DNA from: Shimazuella alba
GTDB lineage: Bacteria; Bacillota; Bacilli; Thermoactinomycetales; Thermoactinomycetaceae
DNA: 64,000 bases
Reading direction: 5' to 3'
Assembly: GCF_009831235.1 (NCBI RefSeq)
Contig: NZ_WUUL01000003.1
Location: 327,773 to 391,772, forward strand
Shown: positions 27,597-37,100 of the stretch, piece after piece
Layout of the letters: the number at the start of each line of letters is the position of its first letter
Position numbering within the stretch: the first letter of the stretch is position 1
The notes under the pieces: generated by a model
What the model was told of the DNA's origin: nothing
Seen by the model: only the letters and a program-made list of their open reading frames with translations
Database searches by the model: none
Program-made: the position numbers and the translations under genes

Positions 27597-28602
27597 AAGT
27601 GCGACAGCCAAAAAAAGAAAAAGCTCATAAAAAGATTCTTGTAAAATGAAGTCACCACAACAGCCTTTACACAAGGAGAATCTTTCATGAGCTATCGTCA
27701 TCTTACCACAGAAGAACGTGTCCAACTAGAATTATGGAAAGAACTGGGTTGGTCGACACGAGCCATAGCAGAAAAAATAGGACGTCATCCTTCTACTATT
27801 GCCAGAGAATGGAATCGAAATGGGAAAGAAAACTATGGTGCAAAGGAAGCACAAAAGGCTTACGAAAATCGTCGAAAAAGGATTACAGTGGGAAATCAAC
27901 GCCTTCTCTTGTTGGATTCATCGAACAAATCGCTGGCTATTTAAGCACGAACGATGGATTAGAAAAGATATCCTTCAAAACAATTTATCGTTGGCTCTAT
28001 TCGGGATTTATCTCCAAAGGGAATCTTCTTGTTTTAAGACACAAAGGGAAACGTAGGAAACCCAAGGAAACAAGAGGAAGATTTAACATAGGAAAATCGA
28101 TCAGCCAGCGTCCAAAAGAAGTTCGGAAACGCCAACTGTTTGGGGACTGGGAGCTGGACACAGTAGTTTCGAGTCGTGGCAAAAGCAAAGGTTGCTTTGC
28201 CACCTTTGCGGAACGAAAAATCCGCCACTATCTAGCAATAAAGATTCCAGATCGAACTGCATCCTCTATGGAACAAGCATTCGAACTACTTGTAACATAT
28301 TTTCCCAAAGGTACCTTTCGGACAGCAACCGTTGATCGTGGGAAAGAGTTTGCATGCCACCAGACTTTAGAAGAGCGATTTGGTGTCGGAGTTTATTTTG
28401 CAGATCCATACTCTTCTTGGCAAAGGGGAACAAATGAAAATGCAAATGGCTTATTACGGGAGTTCTTTCCGAAAGGTACCGATTTAGTAAAGGTCTCTGA
28501 AGGAGAACTCGCATTTGCACTTCACTTGATTAACCATCGCCCTAGAAAATGTCTTGGATGGAAATCCTCACACGAATCTTTTCTGGAAGAACTGTCGCAC
28601 TT
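27597..28602 (+). mobile_element. IS30-family insertion sequence (defective)
   Basis: It is bounded by 11-base inverted repeats, AAGTGCGACAG at 27597-27607 and CTGTCGCACTT at 28592-28602. The right repeat lies inside the transposase 3' end. It contains one IS30-type transposase with a frameshift. No target duplication is evident. On its right side it truncates a small minus-strand gene. Confidence 0.8.
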
Positions 28603-28609
28603 GGCTTGA
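27687..28609 (+). pseudogene. IS30-family transposase, frameshifted
   Basis: AAGGAG precedes the ATG. The first frame has the N-terminal HTH (MSYRHLTTEERVQLELWKEL, STRAIAEKIGRHPSTIAREW) and stops at 27944. The second frame, in use from about 27890, has EQIAGYLSTNDGLEKISFKT and the DDE catalytic domain: GDWELDTVV, TVDRGKEFAC, WQRGTNENANGLLREFFPKG. The usual spacer of the IS30 family before EQIAGYL looks shortened by about ten residues. The product should be inactive unless frameshifting occurs. Confidence 0.88.
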
Positions 28610-28844
28610 CAATTTGTCTTATATTAAAGATAACAATGAAATCAAAGCAACTTGAATATTTAATAACTTGATGTATTTCAGCAAATACGTTTTCACTCTG
28701 TTTTTTCTTTAAAAGTTTAGTTAGTTCATTACTAAATTCAGAACCAGAAAGGTCTTCCGTAAATTGAGCTGTACCTTCTATATGATGACCATTTCCATTG
28801 ATATATTCAATTTGTTGGGACTTTGTATATTTTGTTATGTCCAA
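28603..28844 (-). pseudogene. small gene truncated by the IS30 element
   Basis: From an ATG with GGGAGAGGGAG about 10 bases upstream, about 80 codons read MDITKYTKSQQIEYINGNGH and then HIEGTAQFTEDLSGSEFSNE. The frame then runs into the right end of the IS, where the last ~20 codons are read from insertion sequence until a stop at 28542. The original C-terminus is lost. Family not recognised. Confidence 0.55.
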
Positions 28845-28958
28845 ACGACTCCCTCTCCCCGTGAAAATAATTTTCCGTTATAGGAAAATGATACACCTAA
28901 TTTTACCCTTTCTGATGATGATACGAAATTTAAAATTAGATAAATCAATAAATCCCCT

Positions 28959-29900
28959 TTATACTTCAAAGGACTTTTCATTTTCTGCTATTTTATTAGT
29001 GACATCAGTCGAATCCTTACTCAAAGCCAATATAAAAACTACTCCTATAATACAAACTGTCCCGACCCATTGAAAAAAACCAAACCGATCTTTTAGCCAA
29101 AAAACTGTTGTCAAGACAGCAGATAACGGCTCTAAGCTACCGAGGAGGCTTGATTCTTTAGCAGACAAACCTTGTAGGCTTTTGATATAAAACCAAAAAG
29201 CAATCATGGTGCCAAAGATAATAACAAAAATTAAATAAAAGTAAGCTTCCAGTGGTAAGCTTTTAAAATCCATTTGCCAAGGCGGATGGATAAAACTCAA
29301 TGCACATCCACCAATAATCATTGCCCACCCTACAATAACAAGGGAATTGAATTGTTTTAATAACCGAATTGCATATAATGTATAGAATGCTGCTGCTAAT
29401 CCAGATAAAATACCCCAAACGATAGCGAGGGTCGATACAGATAGTTTGGAAATGGAACCGTTGGTTAATAGGAAAAAGCAACCTATCAATGCAAGTGTTA
29501 CAATGAACCAATCTCGTTTTACTAGAGCCGATTGCTTACTTAAAACCAAGTAAATAATAATGATAACAGGTGCTAAATATTGCAATAATGTTGCCACAGC
29601 TGCATTCCCATGCTGAATGGCTGCCATATATGTATATTGAACAGCTAGCATACCCACCAATCCATAGATGATCAATGGAACAGCAGTTTCTTTGTTCTTC
29701 CATATACCAAATACTTGAGAACGGTCTTTTCCTATCAATTGAATAGTTAATAATAAAAAACCAGCTATAAGTAACCGTGTTGTTACAAGCCAATCGACAT
29801 CAATCGAATATTGTTGAAATAGCTTTTTTGAGACCGTACCCCCAATTCCCCAAAATGTCGCTCCTGTGATAACGAAAAATAATCCCCTTTTTCTACTCAT
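28959..29900 (-). CDS. EamA/DMT-superfamily transporter
   Basis: 313 residues and ten membrane segments in two EamA halves (about 8-142 and 155-297). It opens [20 protein letters not shown], and the second half has [20 protein letters not shown], typical of the drug/metabolite transporter group. Substrate unknown; amino acids or metabolites are usual for the family. It is a single gene with no regulator attached. Confidence 0.9.
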   Translation of the reverse strand: MSRKRGLFFVITGATFWGIGGTVSKKLFQQYSIDVDWLVTTRLLIAGFLLLTIQLIGKDRSQVFGIWKNKETAVPLIIYGLVGMLAVQYTYMAAIQHGNAAVATLLQYLAPVIIIIYLVLSKQSALVKRDWFIVTLALIGCFFLLTNGSISKLSVSTLAIVWGILSGLAAAFYTLYAIRLLKQFNSLVIVGWAMIIGGCALSFIHPPWQMDFKSLPLEAYFYLIFVIIFGTMIAFWFYIKSLQGLSAKESSLLGSLEPLSAVLTTVFWLKDRFGFFQWVGTVCIIGVVFILALSKDSTDVTNKIAENEKSFEV

Positions 29901-30064
29901 CGTTGACTATCCCCTCTATTTCCTATTACTCTCCCAATATTACACATAATAATATAAAAAGATAGGAGAAATAGCATTATAGACTTGAACTATTCTATGT
30001 GATGGAGTAATATGTGATTAATTACTATATCTATTAGAGTAATTTAATCACAGGAGGTCCTCTG

Positions 30065-30700
30065 ATGAAAAAGAAACATATCGGTTTTGCAACTTTCGGC
30101 AGCCTGCTGACAATCCTTTTTTTATATGTTGTTAATCAAATAACTAACCCTGAGTATCCTTGGTTTATTTTCCCCACATTCGCGCTCCTACTCTGGCCGA
30201 TTACACTGCTTTTAGTAACGAGAGGAAAACATAAACTCTACGCAGTTATTTGCAGTTTGATGATCATTGCTTTATTCATTCTAAATAACTTTTATTTCTC
30301 TGACACTAGTCATCCATGGTTTCTTTATCCTTCTTACTTACTTCTATGGTGGCCAATCACTCTATTTGTGGGAAAAAGAGCAAAGACACTCACATTTGCC
30401 ATCATTGCAAGTACGAGTACCATCCTTTACTATTCGTTACTAAACATTTCTCTGTCACCTGAATACCCTTGGGCAATTTATCCGGCTTATCTCGTGCTCT
30501 GGTGGCCTATTTCTTTATACTTTGCCAGACAGAAAAATCACTTTGGTCTTTCTCTTGCTGGAAGCCTGCTCACAACCTTATTCTTCATTGTGGTAAATGT
30601 TGTTTCTACTCCCGACCAAATCTGGGCCGTCTATCCTATTTTTCTGATTTTATGGTGGCCGTTAAGTATGTACTATTATGAGGAACGTAAGAGAGCATGA
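30065..30700 (+). CDS. membrane protein made of four tandem 51-residue units
   Basis: 211 residues. Four homologous units start near residues 5, 57, 108 and 159. Each has a hydrophobic helix ending in a VVN-like turn, then a Pro-x-x-Pro-Trp loop (PEYPWFIFPTFALLLWPITL, SHPWFLYPSYLLLWWPITLF, PEYPWAIYPAYLVLWWPISL, PDQIWAVYPIFLILWWPLSM), then a second helix and a basic cap. It resembles a serially duplicated 2TM module. CAGGAGG lies 6 bases before the ATG. Function unknown. Confidence 0.75.
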   Translation: MKKKHIGFATFGSLLTILFLYVVNQITNPEYPWFIFPTFALLLWPITLLLVTRGKHKLYAVICSLMIIALFILNNFYFSDTSHPWFLYPSYLLLWWPITLFVGKRAKTLTFAIIASTSTILYYSLLNISLSPEYPWAIYPAYLVLWWPISLYFARQKNHFGLSLAGSLLTTLFFIVVNVVSTPDQIWAVYPIFLILWWPLSMYYYEERKRA

Positions 30701-30795
30701 TAGAGAGAACGTATATAGGAAATCCATAATACACTATCAATGTAACAAAAGAGCCATCCCCTCTTTTTATCGGCTTGGTACAATATTAACAAATC

Positions 30796-30836
30796 AAAAA
30801 GACTTGAGTCTAATAAAGTAGTTCTCAAGTCTTTTT
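30796..30836. terminator. bidirectional terminator
   Basis: AAAAAGACTTGAG pairs with CTCAAGTCTTTTT around a 15-base loop, between converging genes. Confidence 0.88.
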
Positions 30837-30856
30837 AATTGGTGGTATTATATTAT

Positions 30857-31237
30857 TTACACTCTCGCTCCATATTGTTCCAAAATGTCAAAAGCTTCTT
30901 CATAACGATCATTGTCTGTGATGACAGTTAAACATACATCTTCTGGGTGAGAAAAACCTGTTCCGCCGGCTAAACCACTTGCATCTGGATGAGTGGCTGC
31001 CAGAATGCGCGCATCATCATCCATTGGAGGTGATCCTAAAGCAGTCGTTGTCAACGAGTTACTTTGGTTTTGGAATATACTCGTGATCTCCTCATCCCCA
31101 TCATATGGATTTCCGCCTAACATGGGAGAAAATCGGTCGACTGATATAGTTTCAAATCCCTGTGCCTTTAATTCTTCTGCTGCTTTTTGCGCTTGGTCCA
31201 TCGTTTGAAAGTATCCAAAAATATTACGTTGACTCAT
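30857..31237 (-). CDS. conserved small soluble protein, general-stress-like
   Basis: 126 residues. The N-terminus, NIFGYFQTMDQAQKAAEELK AQGFETISVDRFSP, looks like a ferredoxin-like unit, and the C-terminus is EDVCLTVITDNDRYEEAFDI with a short final strand. A disordered, Gly/Asp-rich middle separates them. Similar small proteins occur in many Bacillales, some stress-induced, but no specific function can be given. Transcribed alone. Confidence 0.65.
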   Translation of the reverse strand: MSQRNIFGYFQTMDQAQKAAEELKAQGFETISVDRFSPMLGGNPYDGDEEITSIFQNQSNSLTTTALGSPPMDDDARILAATHPDASGLAGGTGFSHPEDVCLTVITDNDRYEEAFDILEQYGARV

Positions 31238-31313
31238 TTTTATCTCCTTTTCTATACGTCATCATTAAAGTATTTGTATTTGATGAATCATCCATACGAA
31301 AAAGAAAATCGGT

Positions 31314-32099
31314 CTAGCCAACAAACTTTCTCAGCAGTTTATTTAACTTATCACGTTCCTCATAAAATGAGCCATGACCACTATATTCAAAGGGAGTAAG
31401 CTGTGAATTTCTTATTTTTTGATGGAGTTCTTGAGCTTGTGCAAAAGGAATTACTTTGTCATGAATACCATGAACAATTAAAGTTGGTACAGAAATCAAA
31501 GGTAAATCAGCATATACATTTTCATCTCTTAACATTACGATAATTCCTGCGGTTGACCAACCTGCTGCCTGTAACCCCAACTGAAAAAACCAATCCGAGT
31601 AAGCTCTTGTTATATACTGAAAGAAAAAGGTATGTGTTAATCCCCTTATCATTTTAGCTCGGTCGTTTAATGTTTCATGCAGCATTTGATTAGCAGCATC
31701 TTTATCAGCAAAACCTACAGGAGCCGCAGCATCTATGAGAACTAGCTTGGATACTCCATGACCTTTGTACCGGCCCATATATCGAATAGCAATTGCCCCA
31801 CCAGTAGAGTGTCCGGCAAGTATAAAATTGTTTAAGCGAAGTGTACTGATCACTTTGTAAATATCATTTGCAAGTTGATCCAATGTGTAACCATCAAATG
31901 GCTTATCCGAATTTCCAAATCCTCTCCAGTCGATTCCGATACAGCGATATCCCCATGCAGGCAGAACATTAAACTGATATTCAAACTGATTATGGCTTAA
32001 GGGCCAGCCATGTAAAAAAACAATGGTCTTACTCCCTCCAGGATTTAGATCCTCGACATATAGATTTACACCTTGTTCCACATTCACATAGTATCCCAT
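31314..32099 (-). CDS. alpha/beta hydrolase
   Basis: 261 residues. The catalytic triad is visible: Ser98 in AGHSTGG, Asp214 in HGIHDKVIPF and His242 in GHGSF. The oxyanion-hole HGW is at 30-32. The pattern fits the chloroperoxidase/esterase branch of the fold (WRGFGNSDKP). No signal peptide, so it is cytosolic. Substrate unknown. It lies downstream of the SDR gene on the same strand. Confidence 0.9.
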   Translation of the reverse strand: MGYYVNVEQGVNLYVEDLNPGGSKTIVFLHGWPLSHNQFEYQFNVLPAWGYRCIGIDWRGFGNSDKPFDGYTLDQLANDIYKVISTLRLNNFILAGHSTGGAIAIRYMGRYKGHGVSKLVLIDAAAPVGFADKDAANQMLHETLNDRAKMIRGLTHTFFFQYITRAYSDWFFQLGLQAAGWSTAGIIVMLRDENVYADLPLISVPTLIVHGIHDKVIPFAQAQELHQKIRNSQLTPFEYSGHGSFYEERDKLNKLLRKFVG

Positions 32100-32227
32100 G
32101 AGTTTCCTCCAGTATTATTAAATGACATCAACGATAAGATATTCATTTAGATAAACATGATGAGTACCTAGATCAGTGGAAATAAACAATTTCTATAAAA
32201 AAGAGCTATTTCTAAAAACAGCTCCAT

Positions 32228-32980
32228 TTAACGCCCAAAAAGCCAACCACCATTTACATTTAACACTTCTCCCGTTACAAAAGAAGCCTCTGGAGACACC
32301 AAATAGGATACGGCAGCAGCAATATCTTCTGCTTTACCTGCACGTTTAATTGGTATTTGCTCTATTGTTTGTTGTATACTTTCTTCACTCAGACCTCCAT
32401 TAAAAAAATTAGTTTCAGGAATAAAACCAGGAGCTACGGCATTTACAGTAACCCCCTCTGGACTTAACTCTCTGGCTAATGCAAATGTTAAACCATTCAG
32501 ACCAGCTTTTGCAGAAGAGTATGCTAAAGAACCAGGACTACTGCCTCCAGAAGCAGCTCCAATGGAACTAATATTTACAATACGGCTTCCTGGCTTCCGC
32601 AAAAAAGGAGCTACAGCCATGGTCATCATAAATGCACCTTTTAAATTAGAATGATGCACCTCATCCCAAATTTTCACAGCTTCTTCCAATGGTGTCTTGG
32701 TGGTTATTCGTTCAAGATGACCAGCATTATTAATCAATACATCAATTACATGAGTTCGGTTAACTATTTTTCGAACGACATGTTCTACTTCGGCTCTATC
32801 TGTTACATCAGCTTGCACCCAGTGTACAGATGAATCTATTTTTCTTACAGCATCTTGTAATTTTTGTTTGTCCCTGCCCAAAATGGTAACATCAAAGCCA
32901 TCTCTCACCAATTTCTGAGCTATACCAAAGCCTATTCCACTGCTACCTCCCGTAATAACAGCAACACGTTTTTCAGACAT
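32228..32980 (-). CDS. short-chain dehydrogenase/reductase (FabG-like)
   Basis: 250 residues. The cofactor site is TGGSSGIGFG (10-19) with NNAG at 84-87, and the catalytic residues are Ser138/139, Tyr154 and Lys158 (YSSAK). The C-terminus VTGEVLNVNGGWLFG is classical-SDR. NAD(P)H-dependent oxidoreductase, substrate unknown. It diverges from a LysR gene with a 115-base spacer, so that regulator is likely to control it. Confidence 0.92.
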   Translation of the reverse strand: MSEKRVAVITGGSSGIGFGIAQKLVRDGFDVTILGRDKQKLQDAVRKIDSSVHWVQADVTDRAEVEHVVRKIVNRTHVIDVLINNAGHLERITTKTPLEEAVKIWDEVHHSNLKGAFMMTMAVAPFLRKPGSRIVNISSIGAASGGSSPGSLAYSSAKAGLNGLTFALARELSPEGVTVNAVAPGFIPETNFFNGGLSEESIQQTIEQIPIKRAGKAEDIAAAVSYLVSPEASFVTGEVLNVNGGWLFGR

Positions 32981-33095
32981 CTATAAACCTCCTTTTTGAA
33001 ACCATGATGGTTATAGTAACATGAAACTATTATTAACAAAAATATCTTATTTATATATCTGTAATAAATAAAATTTATGAAAAAGGAATGAAGAG

Positions 33096-33980
33096 ATGGA
33101 ACTAAGACAGGTAAAATATTTTGTCGCAGTCGCAGAAGAATTACATTTTGGTAGAGCAGCCAATAAAATTGGGATCGCTCAACCTGCTTTAAGCCAACAA
33201 ATCCAACAACTGGAACAAGAGCTTGGAGGACTGTTACTAAACAGGACAAAGCGAAGTGTTTCACTTACTATGGCAGGAAAGTTATTTTTACCAGAGGCAA
33301 GATCACTACTCGAAAAATCCAAACATGCACAGGATTTAGTAAGAAGATCCTTTGAAGGAATGGTCGGAGACTTGAAATTGGGATTTGTTGAATCGGCAAC
33401 ATGGGACATTCTTCCAAATGTAATTTCTGCTTATCGCAGCCAATTTCCTGTTGTCAAAATTACACCTCGTCATTTACATACCGTACACCAAATTCAAGCT
33501 ATCCGAGATGGAAATATAGATATTGGTATTATAGGACTACCTGTCAATGACCCAGATTTGTCCGTTTATGTTATACGAAAAGAAGCATATTGGATTGCAT
33601 TACATCCTGATCATTGTAGGGCTGATCCTGAATCTAAAATTTTTGTAAGCGATCTTTCACATGAATCTTTCATCGTAACCAACCGTGAAGTCGGTGCTGC
33701 TTATTATGATACCATGGTGAAGATATGTATGAACAATGGTTTTAGCCCTTCTATTGTTCAAACTGTTGACGAAATACAAACGATGTTATCCCTTGTTTCA
33801 TCAGGAATGGGGATTGCCTTCATACATGAATCAGCAAAAAATTTACGAAACGACATTATCTATAAACCTTTACACGATACCGATCAATATGCCTACCAAA
33901 TTTCGCTTGTTTGGAGGAAAAGAGAGAGTTCGCCGATCATCAAAGGATTCCTTAAAGAAGTTCGACATCTTTACCTTTAG
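33096..33980 (+). CDS. LysR-family transcriptional regulator
   Basis: 294 residues. HTH: MELRQVKYFVAVAEELHFGR, then AANKIGIAQPALSQQIQQLE. The effector domain starts near residue 90 (GDLKLGFVESATWD). It belongs to the BenM/CatM-like group by its N-terminal pattern. Divergent arrangement with the SDR gene suggests that is its target. Confidence 0.93.
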   Translation: MELRQVKYFVAVAEELHFGRAANKIGIAQPALSQQIQQLEQELGGLLLNRTKRSVSLTMAGKLFLPEARSLLEKSKHAQDLVRRSFEGMVGDLKLGFVESATWDILPNVISAYRSQFPVVKITPRHLHTVHQIQAIRDGNIDIGIIGLPVNDPDLSVYVIRKEAYWIALHPDHCRADPESKIFVSDLSHESFIVTNREVGAAYYDTMVKICMNNGFSPSIVQTVDEIQTMLSLVSSGMGIAFIHESAKNLRNDIIYKPLHDTDQYAYQISLVWRKRESSPIIKGFLKEVRHLYL

Positions 33981-34090
33981 AAAGCTTTCTAAAGTGATTA
34001 CTTTAACGTGATGAGATTTATATCAAGATAAGTATGTTAATTGCAATTTGCTATTTAATTAGAAATAAGTTATGGAAATAGATGAGAACA

Positions 34091-34890
34091 ATGAATAAAA
34101 ATAACCTAATATGTGACATGGAAAAGCGAGCTTGTGGTGTTCAAAAAGATAATGAAATGGAATTCATTGATTTTTCTAGACCGAGAGAAATCATCGAACT
34201 TTACTATTTTACTGATCCAATCTGCTCTCACTGTGGCTCTAGAGCCTGATCTTCGGAAGTTTATTGAACAATATAGTCATTATTTTCATTTCAATACGGT
34301 AATGGGTGGATTATAAGAAAGCTGGGATGGATTTGCTGATGTAAAAAATGGAATTCACACCCTTCCGATATGGCTGCTCACTGGAGAGAAGTAGGAGAAC
34401 ACTCGCGTATGCCTATTGATGGTTCGGTATGGCTTACAAATCCACTTCAATCTTCTTACTCTCCATCACGTGTGTTTAAAATAATTCACCAAAAAAACGT
34501 TAAATCAGCAAATGTTTTTTACATCATGCCAGAGAAGCAGTGTTTGTATGTAATCAAAATATCGAATAAGAACAGGTATTAACAGAAATTATCCAACAGA
34601 TCGGCCCTAGCTGTGTGAAAGAAGCAAACCGTCCAATAGCACATCAACTTTTAAATCAGGATTTCGAATTAGCTAAAAGTTATGGCGTACACGGATTCCC
34701 TACTATTATCATGGTAAACAAAACAAAGAAAGGAGTTAAAATTGTTGGTGTTCGCTCCCTAGAAGACTATGAAAATGGATTACGACAAGTCCTCCCTCCA
34801 GATATAACAATGGAAGCAACAGATCCACAACCTTTGACTGAGCTTCTCAAAAAAGAAAAACGTTTATTTCGTTTATCAAAAAAGAACTAA
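34091..34890 (+). pseudogene. SpxH/YjbH-like DsbA-fold ClpXP adaptor, multiply frameshifted
   Basis: Pieces in three frames fit one protein in order: IIELYYFTDPICSHC (the CxxC-type start), EPDLRKFIEQYSHYFHFNTV, HWREVGEHSRMPIDGSVWLT NPLQSS, and YGVHGFPTIIMVNKTKKGVK. These match SpxH/YjbH, which delivers Spx to ClpXP. Frames break near 34236, at an in-frame TAA near 34314, and again near 34355 and 34530. This is true decay, not a single sequencing slip. A functional copy may exist elsewhere. Confidence 0.8.
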
Positions 34891-35009
34891 ACTTTCCTTA
34901 TAAACAGAAAGAAATTCTCGGTGAAATGTATATTGAAACGATATACTAATTATGTAGGTGCTAAGAATCAAGCAGAAGTAAAAAATAGATAAAATCCCAC
35001 CTATTTTAG

Positions 35010-35043
35010 AGGGCTTTAACTCAAATATATGAGTTAAAGCCCT
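35010..35043. terminator. terminator-like hairpin
   Basis: AGGGCTTTAACTC pairs with GAGTTAAAGCCCT around an 8-base loop, followed by TTAT. It is about 120 bases downstream of the SpxH-like pseudogene. Confidence 0.7.
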
Positions 35044-35282
35044 TTATACAAGATAATCAACCACTAATTTATCAATATTCAAATATAAAAAATTTGATAT
35101 ACACATTATAGCTGCATTTATTTTGACCAGTTGATTTCCTAAGAACATAAAAAAACTATTCAAATTTAGTCAACTTCATGTAAATATTTCTCATTTATTC
35201 GTGACTTTCACTTTTAATTTACTCGATTAATTGAAAAGAAAAGAGGATGAATGTTCAGATTTCAACTTGATTAAATTCATAA

Positions 35283-35299
35283 TGTCAACAAACCTTACA
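35283..35299. promoter_or_regulatory. GlnR/TnrA-type nitrogen control box
   Basis: TGTCAACAAACCTTACA fits TGTNA-N7-TNACA exactly. It lies 111 bases before the amtB coding region. TnrA activates nrgAB-type ammonium transporter genes from such sites in B. subtilis, so nitrogen-limited expression is inferred. Confidence 0.65.
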
Positions 35300-35409
35300 C
35301 AAAATTGCCTTATTTCCTTACTCATGCTATTATCAACCCAACATTCTAATTTTGAACACATCTATGTGTTAGATTAGTTAACAATTATAAAATTTTAGGG
35401 GTGTTGGAT

Positions 35410-36738
35410 TTGAAATTAGCAGATTTATCATTATTAGCAGATTCTTTTTTTATCTTTCTTAGCGCAGTATTAGTCATTTTCATGCAAGCGGGATTTGCAC
35501 TTTTAGAAGCTGGTTCAACACGGATGAAAAATGCAGGTCACATAGCCGCAAAGCAATTACTTAGTTTTTCGATTGTAGCCATCGTCTTTTGGGCTGTCGG
35601 ATATGGGTTTACATTTGGAGATGGGAAATGGATTGGAACCACTAATTTTTTCCTATCTACTCCAGCTGAAGCTGGATCAACACCTATTGAAATCTCCTTC
35701 TTATTTCAATTCTCCTTTGCAGCTGTATCCCTCGCTATTGCATGGGGTGGGTTTGCAGAGCGTGCCAAGTTAAGTGTATATATATTGTTTGGAGCACTTT
35801 TTACCATATTTATTTATCCCGTTATTGGTCACTGGGTATGGGGAAGTGAAGGTTGGCTGCACGAACTTGGAAAACAAGATTTTGCAGGTTCTACGGTTGT
35901 CCATCTAACAGGTGGAGTAGCAGCTCTGATTGCAACCTTGATGTTGCGCCCCAGAAAAGGGAAATATAACGAAGACGGAACCGTAAACACGATCCCAGGA
36001 CATAACCAAGTGTATTCCGTGTTAGGGGCTTTGATTATTTGGCTGGGCTGGTTTGGCTTTAATCCAGGTAGTACTTTAACATTAAAAGATGGATTTTTCG
36101 GGTATGTAGCTTTGACAACAAACCTAGGAGCTACAGCGAGTGTACTAGGCGCGATGTTTATGGCATATTTACGCAAACAAAAACTAGAAGTATCCATAAT
36201 GGTAAATGGCTTGTTGGCTGGTTTGGTAGCAATCACTGCCTCCTGTGCATTTGTGGAACCATGGGCAGCGATTATCATCGGATTTATCGCTGGTGCCATT
36301 ACCGTAATCTCCGCTAGTTTCCTTGAAAGAAGAGGGATTGATGACCCTATCTATGCCTTTTCTGTCCATGGTGTAGCAGGAATCTGGGGTACTATCTCCA
36401 CTGGTATCTTTGCTGCACCACGTTTAGTAGAAAAAGTAGGAGTAGGTTCAGCTGGTTTGCTTTATGGCGGCGGCTTTCATCAGCTTGGTGTACAGACTTT
36501 AGGTGTAGCCATCACGATCCTCTATGTCGCACTTGCTTCTTTTGTTTTACTATCCATTATCAAATCGATCGTTGGCTTTCGCGTATCAGAGGAACATGAG
36601 CAAATCGGCCTTGATATTTCGGAACATGGAAGCTATGCTTATCCAGAGCATCCAAACCATCTAGAGGATGCGAAAATAAAAGAAACAGAAGTAAGTAAGA
36701 CTCCTTTATCAGAAGAAGCAATATATGCAAAAGCTTAA
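35410..36738 (+). CDS. amtB: ammonium transporter (Amt family)
   Basis: 443 residues and eleven membrane segments. Family marks are FMQAGFALLEAGSTRMKNAG, VHLTGGVAALIATLMLRPRK, GWFGFNPGSTLTLKDG and VHGVAGIWGTISTGIFA. The conserved pore histidines are in VVHLTGG and FSVHGVAG. The TTG start was chosen because AGGGGTG lies 6 bases upstream; a GTG nine bases earlier overlaps that site. No glnK/nrgB partner follows: a terminator comes directly after the gene. Confidence 0.95.
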   Translation: MKLADLSLLADSFFIFLSAVLVIFMQAGFALLEAGSTRMKNAGHIAAKQLLSFSIVAIVFWAVGYGFTFGDGKWIGTTNFFLSTPAEAGSTPIEISFLFQFSFAAVSLAIAWGGFAERAKLSVYILFGALFTIFIYPVIGHWVWGSEGWLHELGKQDFAGSTVVHLTGGVAALIATLMLRPRKGKYNEDGTVNTIPGHNQVYSVLGALIIWLGWFGFNPGSTLTLKDGFFGYVALTTNLGATASVLGAMFMAYLRKQKLEVSIMVNGLLAGLVAITASCAFVEPWAAIIIGFIAGAITVISASFLERRGIDDPIYAFSVHGVAGIWGTISTGIFAAPRLVEKVGVGSAGLLYGGGFHQLGVQTLGVAITILYVALASFVLLSIIKSIVGFRVSEEHEQIGLDISEHGSYAYPEHPNHLEDAKIKETEVSKTPLSEEAIYAKA

Positions 36739-36747
36739 CCACTCCAT

Positions 36748-36782
36748 TCATCACCTGACTATATTTTTTAGTCAGGTGATGA
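36748..36782 (+). terminator. terminator of amtB
   Basis: TCATCACCTGACT pairs with AGTCAGGTGATGA, followed by TGTTTTTCC. It lies 10 bases after the stop. Confidence 0.85.
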
Positions 36783-37100
36783 TGTTTTTCCAGCCATTTT
36801 TGCTTATCATCGATTCGTTCCTACATTTCAAATCTAATAAAAATATTGATATAGAAAGGAACAGCTTGTCATATCCTGTAAATGCAATTTAATTTGATTT
36901 TTTAGATTAGTCAAATTAAAATAAAGATGTACAAGCCCATATAGATACTGCGTTTTAACATACCGCATATCTGTTTTTTTCTGGAGATGAAAACTGTTCC
37001 TACTACCATAGGCATCATGAGCAAGCACAAGCTGGATGAAGCCATAGCTCCGTTGCCATCATGGAAGAAGTAAGTTCTATACCCAAAGGGGAAGGATCAT
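36783..37100. other. intergenic stretch before the EthD gene
   Basis: AT-rich up to 36980. A short frame near 37000-37070 reads MKTVPTTIGIMSKHKLDEAI and ends SWKK; it may be the tail of a lost gene. Not assignable. Confidence 0.4.

Larger units (their letters stand above)
34891..35400. other. intergenic region before amtB
   Basis: It holds a terminator at 35010-35043 and a GlnR/TnrA-type box at 35283-35299; otherwise it is AT-rich with no supported coding frame. Confidence 0.6.
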
